Assembly (NCBI RefSeq): GCF_044872765.1
Contig: NZ_CP085253.1
Location: 2,294,001-2,358,000 of the forward strand
DNA: 64,000 bases
From: Micrococcus sp023147585
GTDB lineage: Bacteria > Actinomycetota > Actinomycetes > Actinomycetales > Micrococcaceae
Direction: 5' to 3'
The translations under genes were made by a program, and so were the position numbers. Positions 51,973 through 62,037 of this stretch are shown here, one piece after another. Each line of letters starts with the position of its first letter. Positions within the stretch are counted from its first letter, which is position 1. The notes beneath the pieces are model-generated. The model did no database searches and was not told the DNA's origin. It saw only the letters and a program-made list of their open reading frames with translations.

Positions 51973-53784
51973 GTGCTGACCCGATTCCTGAAGAGGCGAC
52001 TCCCGGACGGGACGCAGTACCTCGTCGACCGGGGCATGCGCATCCGCCTGGTGTTCGTCGTGCTCGGCTCCATCGTCGTCGCGCTCCTGGAGATGGCGGC
52101 GCTGGCTTCCATCCTGCCGCTCGTGAACCTCCTGACCTCCGGGAAGACCGGCGTCCCCGTCCTCGAGGGCCTGCTGGCGAGCTGGGGCGCGACCACGGTG
52201 GGCAGGCAGGCCCTCGCGTTTTCCGGGATCATCGTGGTGGCGTTCCTCCTCAAGGCCGTGCTCGTCCTGGCCTTCCGCTGGTGGACCATGGGGTTCACCA
52301 ACCGGAACCTGATCGAAACCTCGTCCAAGCTCCTCCGGTACTACCTGCGCGCCGACTACGGCCTGCATCTGACCCGCACGGTGGGCACGCTGGTGAACAA
52401 TGTCACCGGTACATCCACCATGGCGTACACCGGGGTGATCAACGGCGCCGTCACCCTGCTGACCGAGGCGGTCACCCTCGTGGCCGTTGCGGTGGTGCTG
52501 GGCGTGTCCATGCCGCTGACGGCGCTGGGAATGGCGGTCTACTTCCTGCTGGTCACCTTCGCGCTCAAGCAGTTCATCCGCCGCCCTGCCAGCAGGCTCG
52601 GCTGGATGCTGGTGACCACGGGCGAGGCCGCGAACACCGCCGCGCTGCAGGGCCTGGAGAACTACAAGGACGTGAAGATCCGGGGCAACGACTCGGCCTT
52701 CATGAACCAGTACCGCAACGCCCGCACCGCGGGCGCGGCCGCCACCCGGCTCAAGTTGATCCTCACGATGATGCCCCGGTACGTGCTCGAGGTGGCCTTC
52801 GTGGCCGCCATCGCCGGACTGGTGGCCTTCGCGTTCCTCTCCGGGCGAGGCGAGGAGGCCTTCGGCTCCCTCGCGCTCCTCGCCATGGCGGGCTTCCGCG
52901 TGCTCCCCTCGATGGCGGCCATCATGGCCACGAGCAACGAGATCCGGACGTCCTGGCCGGCCTTCGAGCGCACAGTGTCGGAACTCAAGGACGCCCAGCC
53001 CGTGCTCGCCTCGGCAGACCGCGCGTACGAGCACATCGACTTCACGCGCTCCTTGGAGGTACGGGACGCGAGTTTCACCTACCCCGGCAAGGACGAGCCG
53101 GTCCTGAAGGACATCGACCTCACCATCCCGTTCGGCTCCTCCTACGCCTTCGTGGGCGGCAGCGGCGCCGGCAAGACCACGCTCATCGACCTGCTGATCG
53201 GCTTCCACCACGCGCAGGCCGGCGGCGTGTACGTGGACGGGCAGAAGCTCGATGCGAACCCGCGCGGCTGGTGGGACAACGTGGGGTTCGTCCCGCAGTC
53301 CGTCACCGTGGTCAACGGCACCGTGCTGCACAACGTCCTGCTGGACACCGAGGCCGCCGAGACCGTGGACCGCTCCGAGGTGGAGCGCGTCCTCCGCGAC
53401 GCCCAGCTCGGCGAGTGGCTGGACGCCTTGCCCGACGGCCTGGACACCGTCATCGGCGAGGGCGCCGTCGGCGTCTCCGGCGGCCAGCGCCAGCGCCTCG
53501 GCATCGCCCGCGCGCTGTACCGGCGCCCGCGGCTCCTCGTGCTGGACGAGGCGACGTCGGCGCTCGACAACCTCACGGAGCGCCGCGTGACGGACGTGAT
53601 CCAGGCTCTCAGCGGGAGGATCACCGTGCTGGTGGTGGCCCACCGGCTCTCCACCGTGAAGCACTGCGATCAGATCGTCCTCATGGACCAGGGCCGCATC
53701 GCCGGCCAGGGGACCTTCCAGGGACTCCAGGAGACCAGCCCGGAGTTCCGCGAGCTCGTCGAGCTCGGCGACCTGTCCACGTGA
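51973..53784 (+). CDS. ABC exporter, fused membrane and ATPase domains (PglK/MsbA-like)
   Basis: A 603-residue half-transporter. Six transmembrane helices span about 20-330, then an ATPase domain: Walker A VGGSGAGKTTLIDLLIGF near 392, Q-loop GFVPQSVTV near 437, signature GVSGGQRQRLGIARALY near 500, Walker B LLVLDEATSALDN near 522 and the H-loop VVAHRLSTVKHCDQIV near 555. The sequence resembles lipid-linked oligosaccharide flippases such as PglK. Nearby polyprenyl glycan genes and the broken GT2 support a glycolipid export role, but the substrate is unproven. Confidence 0.85.
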   Translation: MLTRFLKRRLPDGTQYLVDRGMRIRLVFVVLGSIVVALLEMAALASILPLVNLLTSGKTGVPVLEGLLASWGATTVGRQALAFSGIIVVAFLLKAVLVLAFRWWTMGFTNRNLIETSSKLLRYYLRADYGLHLTRTVGTLVNNVTGTSTMAYTGVINGAVTLLTEAVTLVAVAVVLGVSMPLTALGMAVYFLLVTFALKQFIRRPASRLGWMLVTTGEAANTAALQGLENYKDVKIRGNDSAFMNQYRNARTAGAAATRLKLILTMMPRYVLEVAFVAAIAGLVAFAFLSGRGEEAFGSLALLAMAGFRVLPSMAAIMATSNEIRTSWPAFERTVSELKDAQPVLASADRAYEHIDFTRSLEVRDASFTYPGKDEPVLKDIDLTIPFGSSYAFVGGSGAGKTTLIDLLIGFHHAQAGGVYVDGQKLDANPRGWWDNVGFVPQSVTVVNGTVLHNVLLDTEAAETVDRSEVERVLRDAQLGEWLDALPDGLDTVIGEGAVGVSGGQRQRLGIARALYRRPRLLVLDEATSALDNLTERRVTDVIQALSGRITVLVVAHRLSTVKHCDQIVLMDQGRIAGQGTFQGLQETSPEFRELVELGDLST

Positions 53785-53823
53785 GCCGGAGGCGCCCGCC
53801 CCTATCGCGTCCCGCTCCGCCGA

Positions 53824-53829
53824 TAGACT
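53824..53829 (+). promoter_or_regulatory. -10 element of ksgA (leaderless)
   Basis: TAGACT, 7 nt before ATG 53837. Confidence 0.6.
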
Positions 53830-53836
53830 CCCACGC

Positions 53837-54754
53837 ATGACCCAGCACCCCGAGGCACCCGCGCCGGCCCCGCTCCTCAGCGCAGCGGACGTGCGGCGCA
53901 TCGCCGCGGAGCTGGACCTGCGCCCCACCAAGCAGTGGGGCCAGAACTTCGTGATCGATCCCAACACCATCCGGCGCATCGTGCAGGCGGCCGGAGTCGG
54001 CCCGGAGGAGCACGTGCTGGAGATCGGGCCCGGTCTCGGCTCCCTCACGCTGGGCCTGCTGGACGCCGCGTCCGCGGTCACCGCGGTGGAGATCGACCCG
54101 GTGACCGCCGCGCGGCTGCCCCGCACGGTGGCCGACTACCGGCCGGAGGCGGCGGACGCCCTCGCGGTGCTGCACGCGGACGCCATGACCCTCTCCGCGC
54201 ACGAGCTGGACGCGGTCCGGCCCGCGGCCGCCGGCACGGGCCCCACGGCCCTCGTGGCCAACCTCCCGTACAACGTCGCCGTGCCCGTGCTGCTGCACGC
54301 GCTCGCGGTCCTGCCAGGACTGCGTCACGGACTCGTGATGGTGCAGGACGAGGTCGCGGACCGCCTCGCCGCCCCGCCCGGCTCCCGGGTCTACGGCGTC
54401 CCCTCCGCCAAGGCCGCCTGGTACGCGGACGTCCGCAAGGCCGGCGTGATCGGCACGCAGGTGTTCTGGCCCGCCCCGCGCATCCACTCCGGCCTCGTCG
54501 CCTTCACACGCCGCGAGCCCCCGGTCTCGGACGTCGACCGCCAGGACGTGTTCGCCGCGGTGGACGCCGCGTTCTCCCAGCGCCGCAAGACCCTGCGGGC
54601 CGCCCTCGCGAGCTGGGCCGGCACGCCGGCGCTCGCGGAGGAGGCGCTCCGCGCCGCCGGCGTGGACCCCCGCGCGCGGGGCGAGCAGCTGGACATCGCC
54701 GCCTTCGCGCGCATCGCGCGGCACCGCCCTGCGGCAGGGGAGGCCCGCCCGTGA
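53837..54754 (+). CDS. ksgA: 16S rRNA dimethyladenosine transferase KsgA/RsmA
   Basis: A 305-residue SAM enzyme that dimethylates A1518 and A1519 of 16S rRNA during small-subunit assembly. TKQWGQNFVIDPNTIRRIV near 33, VLEIGPGLGSLTLGLL near 59 (SAM site), VEIDPVTAARL near 83, LVANLPYNVAVPVLLHAL near 138 (NLPY catalytic motif) and FSQRRKTLRAAL near 242 are diagnostic. It couples to ispE by a GTGA overlap. Confidence 0.95.
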   Translation: MTQHPEAPAPAPLLSAADVRRIAAELDLRPTKQWGQNFVIDPNTIRRIVQAAGVGPEEHVLEIGPGLGSLTLGLLDAASAVTAVEIDPVTAARLPRTVADYRPEAADALAVLHADAMTLSAHELDAVRPAAAGTGPTALVANLPYNVAVPVLLHALAVLPGLRHGLVMVQDEVADRLAAPPGSRVYGVPSAKAAWYADVRKAGVIGTQVFWPAPRIHSGLVAFTRREPPVSDVDRQDVFAAVDAAFSQRRKTLRAALASWAGTPALAEEALRAAGVDPRARGEQLDIAAFARIARHRPAAGEARP

Positions 54755-55704
54755 GCCAGGACCCCACCGCCCGCCACGTCACGGCCACCGCCCCCGGCAA
54801 GGTCAACCTGTCCCTGCGGGTCGGCCCGCCCGGCCTCGACGGCTACCACCCGGTGGCCACCGTGTACCTCGCCGTCAGCCTGCGGGAGACCGTCACGGCC
54901 ATCGTCCGCCCGGACGCCCGGATCACGGTCGCCCCGTCGCAGCGCCAGGTGAGCCTCGTCGACACCGCGGACGTGCCGTGGGACGAGCGCAACCTCGCCC
55001 ATCGGGCGGCCGTCCACCTCCGGGAGACCCTCGGCCTGGAGGCGGACACCCACGGCGTGGACCTCGAGGTCGCCAAGCAGGTGCCCGTGGCCGGAGGCAT
55101 GGGCGGCGGCTCCGCGGACGCGGCCGCCGCACTCCTCGCGTGCGCCGCCCTGTGGGAGACGGGCCTGACCCGCAGCCAGCTCGCCGAGATCGCGGCCCCC
55201 CTCGGCGCGGACGTGCCGTTCGCCGTCATGGGCGGCGCCGCCGTCGGGCTGGGCACCGGGGCGGACCTCACCCCCGTGGCAGCGCGCCGCCCCGTGCACC
55301 TCGTGCTCGTGCCGGCCGACGCCGGACTCTCCACTCCCGTGGTGTTCCGCACCCTGGACGAGCTGCGCCGGGACGGCGTCCTGACGGATGCCGCCGGGGC
55401 ACCGGAGGTCAACCAGGACGTGCTGCGCGCGCTCACCGCCGCGGACCCGCTCGACCTCGCCACCGCGATGGACAACGACCTCCAGACCCCGGCGGTCGCC
55501 CTGTTCCCGGACCTCTCGGACATGCTCGACCTGGGCCTGGACGAGGGGGCCCTGGGCGGCATGGTCTCCGGCTCCGGGCCCACCCTGCTCTTCGTGACGC
55601 ACACGGAGCAGGACGCCCTGCGCCTGGCCACGGCCATCCAGGAGCGCACCGGCGTGGACGCCCTGCCCGTGCGCGGCCCCGTTCCCGGGTCCCACGTGCT
55701 CTGA
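54751..55704 (+). CDS. ispE: 4-diphosphocytidyl-2-C-methyl-D-erythritol kinase
   Basis: A 317-residue GHMP kinase of the MEP pathway to isoprenoids, upstream of UppS-made carriers. TATAPGKVNLSLRVG near 11, PVAGGMGGGSADAAAALLA near 112 (ATP phosphate loop), GADVPFAVMGGAAVGLGTG near 152 and GGMVSGSGPTLLFV near 269 are the GHMP motifs. The GTG overlaps the ksgA stop, with CAGGGGAGG upstream. Confidence 0.94.
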   Translation: MSQDPTARHVTATAPGKVNLSLRVGPPGLDGYHPVATVYLAVSLRETVTAIVRPDARITVAPSQRQVSLVDTADVPWDERNLAHRAAVHLRETLGLEADTHGVDLEVAKQVPVAGGMGGGSADAAAALLACAALWETGLTRSQLAEIAAPLGADVPFAVMGGAAVGLGTGADLTPVAARRPVHLVLVPADAGLSTPVVFRTLDELRRDGVLTDAAGAPEVNQDVLRALTAADPLDLATAMDNDLQTPAVALFPDLSDMLDLGLDEGALGGMVSGSGPTLLFVTHTEQDALRLATAIQERTGVDALPVRGPVPGSHVL

Positions 55705-55777
55705 CGCTCCGCGCGCCTCTGCTCTCGCCCCCCCGCACCCGCCTCTCCCCGCCTCCTTCCGGAAGGACCTCCACCCC

Positions 55778-57622
<1,845 letters not shown>

Positions 57623-57631
57623 GCCGCGCGG

Positions 57632-57651
57632 GTGCTGCACAACTGCAGCAC
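57632..57651 (+). terminator. Small hairpin after the ABC-F gene
   Basis: GTGCTGC/GCAGCAC arms (57632-57638 with 57645-57651) and a 6-nt loop, 9 nt past the stop; modest stability. Confidence 0.5.
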
Positions 57652-57683
57652 AGGATCCGCTGTGCGGAGGGGAGCGCTCCGTC

Positions 57684-57689
57684 TATGAT
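57684..57689 (+). promoter_or_regulatory. -10 element of the sugar transferase gene
   Basis: TATGAT, close to consensus, giving a leader of about 45 nt with GTGAGGAG before GTG 57742. An in-frame ATG at 57686 overlaps the hexamer and is not a likely start. Confidence 0.6.
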
Positions 57690-57741
57690 TCTTCAGGAAC
57701 CTGCGTCATACGGCGAAACACGGAGTGAGGAGTCGAGACAG

Positions 57742-59241
57742 GTGCCTGACACCAACGCAGCGCCGCCGGCCCCCTCGGGGCTGTCGGCCGGCGCCACGGT
57801 CCGACGCCGCGTCCTCGGTGCCCCCTGGGAGCAGGGGCTGCCGCGACTCGTGCTCCTCGTGGACGTGCTGGCCGTGGTGCTGGCCACGTTCCTCTCCGCC
57901 GAACTGCGCTTCGGCGCCGCCGGTCTCGAGCCGATCCCCGGCCTGGACGCCGTGAACTACGGGATCATCAGCGTGGTCCTGAGCGTCCTGTGGGTGCTCA
58001 CGCTGGGGGTGGAGGGCGCCCGGGACATCCGCATCCTCAGCGTCGGCGCGGAGGAGTACAAACGGGTCCTGCGCGCCACGCTCCACCTCTTCGGCGTGGT
58101 GGCCATCGTGGCCTTCGCATCGGGACTCGAGGTGGCCCGCGGCTACATCGCCCTCGCCCTTCCCCTGGGCGTCCTGCTCCTGCTGATCGGCAGGTTCGTG
58201 GTGCGCGGCTGGGTGGCCCGCCGGCGCCAGGCGGGCGCGTTCCGCCGTCGCCTGCTGCTGGTGGGCGGCCCGCGGGCCGTCCAGCACGTGTTCGACGCGC
58301 TCGACTCGGAGGCCGGTGCCGGCTACGCGCCCGTGGCCGCGCTGCTGCCCGGCTACAAGCCGCGCGCGGCCGGATGGCTGCCCGTTCCCGTCCGCACGGA
58401 CGTGGAGGGCGTGGCCGAGGTGGTCGCCCAGGTGGAGGCCCTGGAGATCGACGCGGTGGTGATCACCTCGGGCCACCCCTTCGTGCCGAGCGACGTCCGG
58501 CAGCTGGGCTGGGGGCTGCAGGAGCGCGGGGTCTCCCTCATCATGGCCCCCGCCCTGCTGGACGTGGCCGGGCCCCGGCTGCACACGCAGCCGCTGGCCG
58601 GCCTGCCGCTGATCCACCTCTCCACCCCTCGCCTGGCGCCGGGCAAGGCATTCACCAAGCGGGCCTTCGACCTGGTCGCCGCGTGCCTGGGCCTCGTCGT
58701 CATCTCCCCGCTGCTGCTGGCCGTCGCCATCGCCGTGAAGGCGACCGACGGCGGCCCCGTCCTCTTCCGTCAGGAGCGCATCGGCCTGGGGGGCGTCCCG
58801 TTCACCATGCTCAAGTTCCGTTCCATGGTGGCGGACGCGGAGGAGGTCAAGGCGCAGCTGGAGTCCGACTCCGGCGAGGGCAACGTGCTGTTCAAGATGA
58901 AGGACGATCCGCGCATCACGAAGGTGGGCAAGGTCATCCGGCGCACGAGCATCGACGAGCTGCCCCAGCTGGTGAACGTGGTGAAGGGGGACATGTCCCT
59001 CGTGGGTCCCCGGCCGCACTTGGCGCACGAGGTGGAGCAGTACGAGGAGCACGTGCACCGCCGCTTCCTGGTGCAGCCCGGCATCACGGGCCTGTGGCAG
59101 GTCTCCGGGCGCTCGGACCTCTCGTGGGAGGACGCCGTGCGCCTGGACCTGTACTACGTGGAGAACTGGTCCATCCTGGGGGACATGGTGATCCTCGCCC
59201 GCACCGCCCGTGCGGTGGTGGCCGCCGAGGGCGCCTACTGA
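57742..59241 (+). CDS. Polyprenyl glycosylphosphotransferase (bacterial sugar transferase)
   Basis: A 499-residue membrane enzyme of the WbaP/WcaJ type that transfers a sugar-1-phosphate to undecaprenyl phosphate, starting a surface glycan. Four N-terminal helices (about 33-150) and a Rossmann-like central domain (FRRRLLLVGGPRAVQHVFDAL near 170) precede the catalytic domain from about 303. That domain contains KRAFDLVAACLGLVVISPLL, PVLFRQERIGLGGVPFTMLK, KFRSMVADAEEVKAQLES, RRTSIDELPQLVNVVKGDMS, LVGPRPHL and QPGITGLWQVSGRS. In a Micrococcus-like wall it may initiate teichuronic acid or exopolysaccharide synthesis. GTG 57742 follows GAGGAG. Confidence 0.92.
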   Translation: MPDTNAAPPAPSGLSAGATVRRRVLGAPWEQGLPRLVLLVDVLAVVLATFLSAELRFGAAGLEPIPGLDAVNYGIISVVLSVLWVLTLGVEGARDIRILSVGAEEYKRVLRATLHLFGVVAIVAFASGLEVARGYIALALPLGVLLLLIGRFVVRGWVARRRQAGAFRRRLLLVGGPRAVQHVFDALDSEAGAGYAPVAALLPGYKPRAAGWLPVPVRTDVEGVAEVVAQVEALEIDAVVITSGHPFVPSDVRQLGWGLQERGVSLIMAPALLDVAGPRLHTQPLAGLPLIHLSTPRLAPGKAFTKRAFDLVAACLGLVVISPLLLAVAIAVKATDGGPVLFRQERIGLGGVPFTMLKFRSMVADAEEVKAQLESDSGEGNVLFKMKDDPRITKVGKVIRRTSIDELPQLVNVVKGDMSLVGPRPHLAHEVEQYEEHVHRRFLVQPGITGLWQVSGRSDLSWEDAVRLDLYYVENWSILGDMVILARTARAVVAAEGAY

Positions 59242-59289
59242 GCCTGTGGAAGAATGAGCCGTCGTCGCGCCCGGCGTGGGCCGTGACGC

Positions 59290-59361
59290 TCCGCCCTGGT
59301 GTAATGGCAGCACGCCGGCCTTTGGAGCCGTGCAGTCTAGGTTCGAATCCTAGGGGCGGAA
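59290..59361 (+). tRNA. tRNA-Gln (UUG anticodon), CCA not encoded
   Basis: Acceptor arms 59290-59296 and 59354-59360 pair fully. The D-stem is 4 bp. The anticodon loop 59320-59326 reads C-T-T-T-G-G-A, so positions 34-36 are TTG. The T-arm 59337-59353 is perfect with TTCGAAT. The first anticodon-stem position pairs C with T (59315/59331), a mismatch. The discriminator A is followed by CGCC, so CCA must be added post-transcriptionally. Confidence 0.88.
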
Positions 59362-59423
59362 CGCCCGCTCCCTGACCGGGAGCGCGGCACGCCCCGCTTC
59401 CCCGAGCATCAGGAGCCCCGCGC

Positions 59424-60932
59424 ATGACGCAGCCTGCCGTCCGTCCCTCCGCCGTGATCGTGCTGGCCGCCGGCCAGGGCACCCGCATGAAGTCGGCCAC
59501 GCCGAAGATCATGCACGCCATCGGCGGCCGCTCGCTCGTGGGCCACGCGCTCGCCGCCGCGCAGTCGCTGCAGCCGGAGCACCTCGTGGCCGTCGTGCGC
59601 CACGAGCGGGACCGCGTGGCCGAGCACATCGAGGGCGTCGCGCAGGACCTGGGCATCACCGGCCTGGCGATCGCGGACCAGGACGAGGTGCCGGGCACCG
59701 GCCGTGCCGTCGAGCTCGGCCTCGCCGCCCTGCCGGAGGACCTCGCGGGCACCGTGGTGGTCACATACGGCGACGTCCCGCTGCTCACCCCGGAGACCCT
59801 CGCGGACCTCGTGGCCACCCACGAGGCGGACGGCAACGCCGTCACCGTGCTCACCGCCACCCTCGAGGACGCCACCGGCTACGGGCGCATCGTCCGCGAC
59901 GCGGAGGGCCTCGTGGAGCGCATCATGGAGCACAAGGACGCCCTGGCCCACGCCGCGTCCACCGGCGACTCCTCCTTCGTGGAGATCGCGGAGGTCAACT
60001 CCGGCATCTACGCCTTCGATGCCGCCCTGCTGCGCCGCACCCTCCCGCTGCTCTCCACGGAGAACGTGCAGGGCGAGAAGTACCTCACCGACGTGCTGGG
60101 CATGGCTCGCGCGGAGGGCGGCCGCGTGGCCTCCGTGGGCACGGAGGACGTGTGGGAGGTGGAGGGGGCCAACGACCGCCGCCAGCTCTCCGACCTCGGC
60201 CGCCAGCTCAACGACCGCGTGCTGCGCCGCTGGATGAAGGAGGGCGTCACCGTCGTGGACTCGTCCTCCACCTGGGTCGACGTCACCGTCACGCTCGCCT
60301 CGGACGTCACCCTCAAGCCCGGCACGCAGCTCCACGGCACCACCACGGTGGCCACCGGAGCGGTCGTCGGACCGGACTCCACGCTCACCGACACCCGCGT
60401 GGGGGAGTGCGCCACCGTCAAGCGCACCGACGCCACCGAAGCCGTGATCGGTGACGACGCCTCCGTGGGCCCGTTCACCTACCTGCGCCCGGGCACGGTG
60501 CTGGGCGAGGAGGGCAAGATCGGCGCGTTCTACGAGACCAAGAAGGTCACCGTGGGCCGCGGCGCCAAGCTCTCCCACCTCGGCTACGCGGGGGACGCGG
60601 AGATCGGCGAGTACACCAACATCGGCTGCGGCAACATCACCGCCAACTACGACGGCGTGAACAAGCACCGCACCGTGATCGGCGCCCACGTGCGCACCGG
60701 CTCCAACACCGTGTTCACCGCACCGGTGACCGTGGGCGACGGCGCCTACACCGGCGCCGGCGCCGTGGTGCGCGAGGACGTGCCCGCCGGAGCGCTGGCC
60801 CTGAACGCGGTGAGCCAGCGGACCATCGAGGGCTGGGTCACCTCCCGCCGGCCCGGCACCTCCTCGGCGCAGGCCGCCGAGGCCGCCGGAACGGGGACCG
60901 ACGCGGATCAGCGCGGCGGCGCGGGCGCCTGA
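59424..60932 (+). CDS. glmU: Bifunctional UDP-GlcNAc pyrophosphorylase / GlcN-1-P acetyltransferase
   Basis: A 502-residue enzyme making UDP-GlcNAc for peptidoglycan. The N-terminal uridylyltransferase starts VLAAGQGTRMKSATPKIMHA near 13 and continues through TYGDVPLLTPETL near 114 and EVNSGIYAFDAALLR near 190. From about 262 a left-handed beta-helix of hexapeptide repeats (SSTWVDVTVTLASDVTLKPG, IGAFYETKKVTVGRGAK, GEYTNIGCGNITANYDGVNK) forms the acetyltransferase. An Ala/Thr-rich tail ends the protein. The ATG has AGGAG 8 nt upstream, following tRNA-Gln directly. The glmU-prs order matches other actinobacteria. Confidence 0.96.
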   Translation: MTQPAVRPSAVIVLAAGQGTRMKSATPKIMHAIGGRSLVGHALAAAQSLQPEHLVAVVRHERDRVAEHIEGVAQDLGITGLAIADQDEVPGTGRAVELGLAALPEDLAGTVVVTYGDVPLLTPETLADLVATHEADGNAVTVLTATLEDATGYGRIVRDAEGLVERIMEHKDALAHAASTGDSSFVEIAEVNSGIYAFDAALLRRTLPLLSTENVQGEKYLTDVLGMARAEGGRVASVGTEDVWEVEGANDRRQLSDLGRQLNDRVLRRWMKEGVTVVDSSSTWVDVTVTLASDVTLKPGTQLHGTTTVATGAVVGPDSTLTDTRVGECATVKRTDATEAVIGDDASVGPFTYLRPGTVLGEEGKIGAFYETKKVTVGRGAKLSHLGYAGDAEIGEYTNIGCGNITANYDGVNKHRTVIGAHVRTGSNTVFTAPVTVGDGAYTGAGAVVREDVPAGALALNAVSQRTIEGWVTSRRPGTSSAQAAEAAGTGTDADQRGGAGA

Positions 60933-60960
60933 GCGGGCGCTCGGCCTGGGCGCACACGCC

Positions 60961-60966
60961 TAGGAT
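60961..60966 (+). promoter_or_regulatory. -10 element of prs
   Basis: TAGGAT, 28 nt after the glmU stop; it would start a leader of about 80 nt for prs that contains the 61017-61038 palindrome. Confidence 0.5.
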
Positions 60967-61016
60967 GGGAGGCAGGATCAGCGCGGGGGGCGCCTGGCAG
61001 GCACAAGCAGCGAGCA

Positions 61017-61038
61017 GTGGCCGCGGATCCGCGGCCAC
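61017..61038 (+). promoter_or_regulatory. Perfect 22-bp palindrome in the prs leader
   Basis: The self-complementary sequence GTGGCCGCGGA followed by its exact reverse complement ends 16 nt before the prs ATG. As DNA it is a symmetric operator candidate; as RNA it would form a hairpin close to the ribosome-binding site (AGCAGGGA at 61044-61051). Confidence 0.6.
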
Positions 61039-61054
61039 GGAGAGCAGGGACGTC

Positions 61055-62035
61055 ATGAGTGAACTGAGCCGGAGCGAGGACAAGCGGCTGGTGCTGGCCA
61101 CGGGGCGGGCACACCCCGAGCTCGCGCAGGAGATCGCCGATGCCCTGGGCACCGAGCTGCTGCCCATGAGCGCGTACGACTTCGCCAACGGGGAGATCTA
61201 CGTCCGCTCGGGCGAGTCGGTGCGCGGCAAGGACGTCTTCGTCATCCAGTCCCACCCGGCGCCGCTGAACAACCACCTCATGGAGCAGCTCATCATGCTG
61301 GACTCCATGAAGCGCGCCTCGGCCCGCCGCATCAACGTGGTCTCCCCGTTCTACCCCTACGCCCGCCAGGACAAGAAGGGCCGCGGGCGCGAGCCCATCT
61401 CGGCCCGCCTGGTGGCGGACCTCTACAAGACCGCCGGTGCCTCGCGCATCATGAGCGTGGACCTGCACACCGCGCAGATCCAGGGCTTCTTCGACGGCCC
61501 GGTGGACCATCTCTTCGCCATCCCGCTGCTCGCGGACTACATCCGCGGCCAGGTGGAGGGGGAGAAGGTCACCGTGGTCTCCCCGGACACCGGCCGCGTG
61601 CGCGTGGCCGAGCAGTGGGCGGACCGCCTGGGCGGCGTGCCGCTCGCGTTCGTGCACAAGAGCCGCGACCTCACCACGCCGAACAAGGCCGAGTCCAAGA
61701 CCGTGGTGGGCGACGTCGAGGGACGCGTGTGCGTGCTGATCGACGACATGATCGACACGGGCGGCACGATCGCCGGCGCTGTGCGCATCCTCAAGGACGC
61801 CGGCGCGAAGGACGTCATCATCGCCGCCACGCACGCCGTGTTCTCGGACCCGGCCGCGCAGCGCCTCGGCGACTCCGGGGCCCGTGAGATCGTGGTGACC
61901 AACACCCTGCCGATCCCGCCGGAGAAGCGCTTCGAGAAGCTCACCGTGCTCTCGATCGCCCCGCTGATCGCCCGCGCCATCCGCGAGGTGTTCGAGGACG
62001 GCTCCGTGACCAGCCTGTTCGACGGCGACGCCTGA
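61055..62035 (+). CDS. prs: Ribose-phosphate pyrophosphokinase (PRPP synthetase)
   Basis: A 326-residue class I enzyme making PRPP from ribose-5-phosphate and ATP for nucleotide, histidine, tryptophan and NAD synthesis. FANGEIYVRSGESVRGKDVF near 44, FYPYARQDKKGRGREPISAR near 102 (ATP/metal region), SVDLHTAQIQGFF near 135 (catalytic histidine) and VCVLIDDMIDTGGTI near 224 (PRPP loop) are diagnostic. ATG 61055 is chosen over an upstream in-frame ATG at 60965 because family N-termini begin here and AGGGA lies 4 nt upstream. Confidence 0.96.
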   Translation: MSELSRSEDKRLVLATGRAHPELAQEIADALGTELLPMSAYDFANGEIYVRSGESVRGKDVFVIQSHPAPLNNHLMEQLIMLDSMKRASARRINVVSPFYPYARQDKKGRGREPISARLVADLYKTAGASRIMSVDLHTAQIQGFFDGPVDHLFAIPLLADYIRGQVEGEKVTVVSPDTGRVRVAEQWADRLGGVPLAFVHKSRDLTTPNKAESKTVVGDVEGRVCVLIDDMIDTGGTIAGAVRILKDAGAKDVIIAATHAVFSDPAAQRLGDSGAREIVVTNTLPIPPEKRFEKLTVLSIAPLIARAIREVFEDGSVTSLFDGDA

Positions 62036-62037
62036 GC

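Noticed and set aside
57686..57741. ATG 57686 as the start of the sugar transferase
   Set aside because: It overlaps the TATGAT -10 element, so it would lie upstream of the transcript. GTG 57742 has GAGGAG upstream.
60965..61054. In-frame ATG 60965 as the prs start (30 extra residues)
   Set aside because: It sits within the TAGGAT promoter hexamer region and would add a Gly/Ala/Ser-rich segment unlike known PRPP synthetases.
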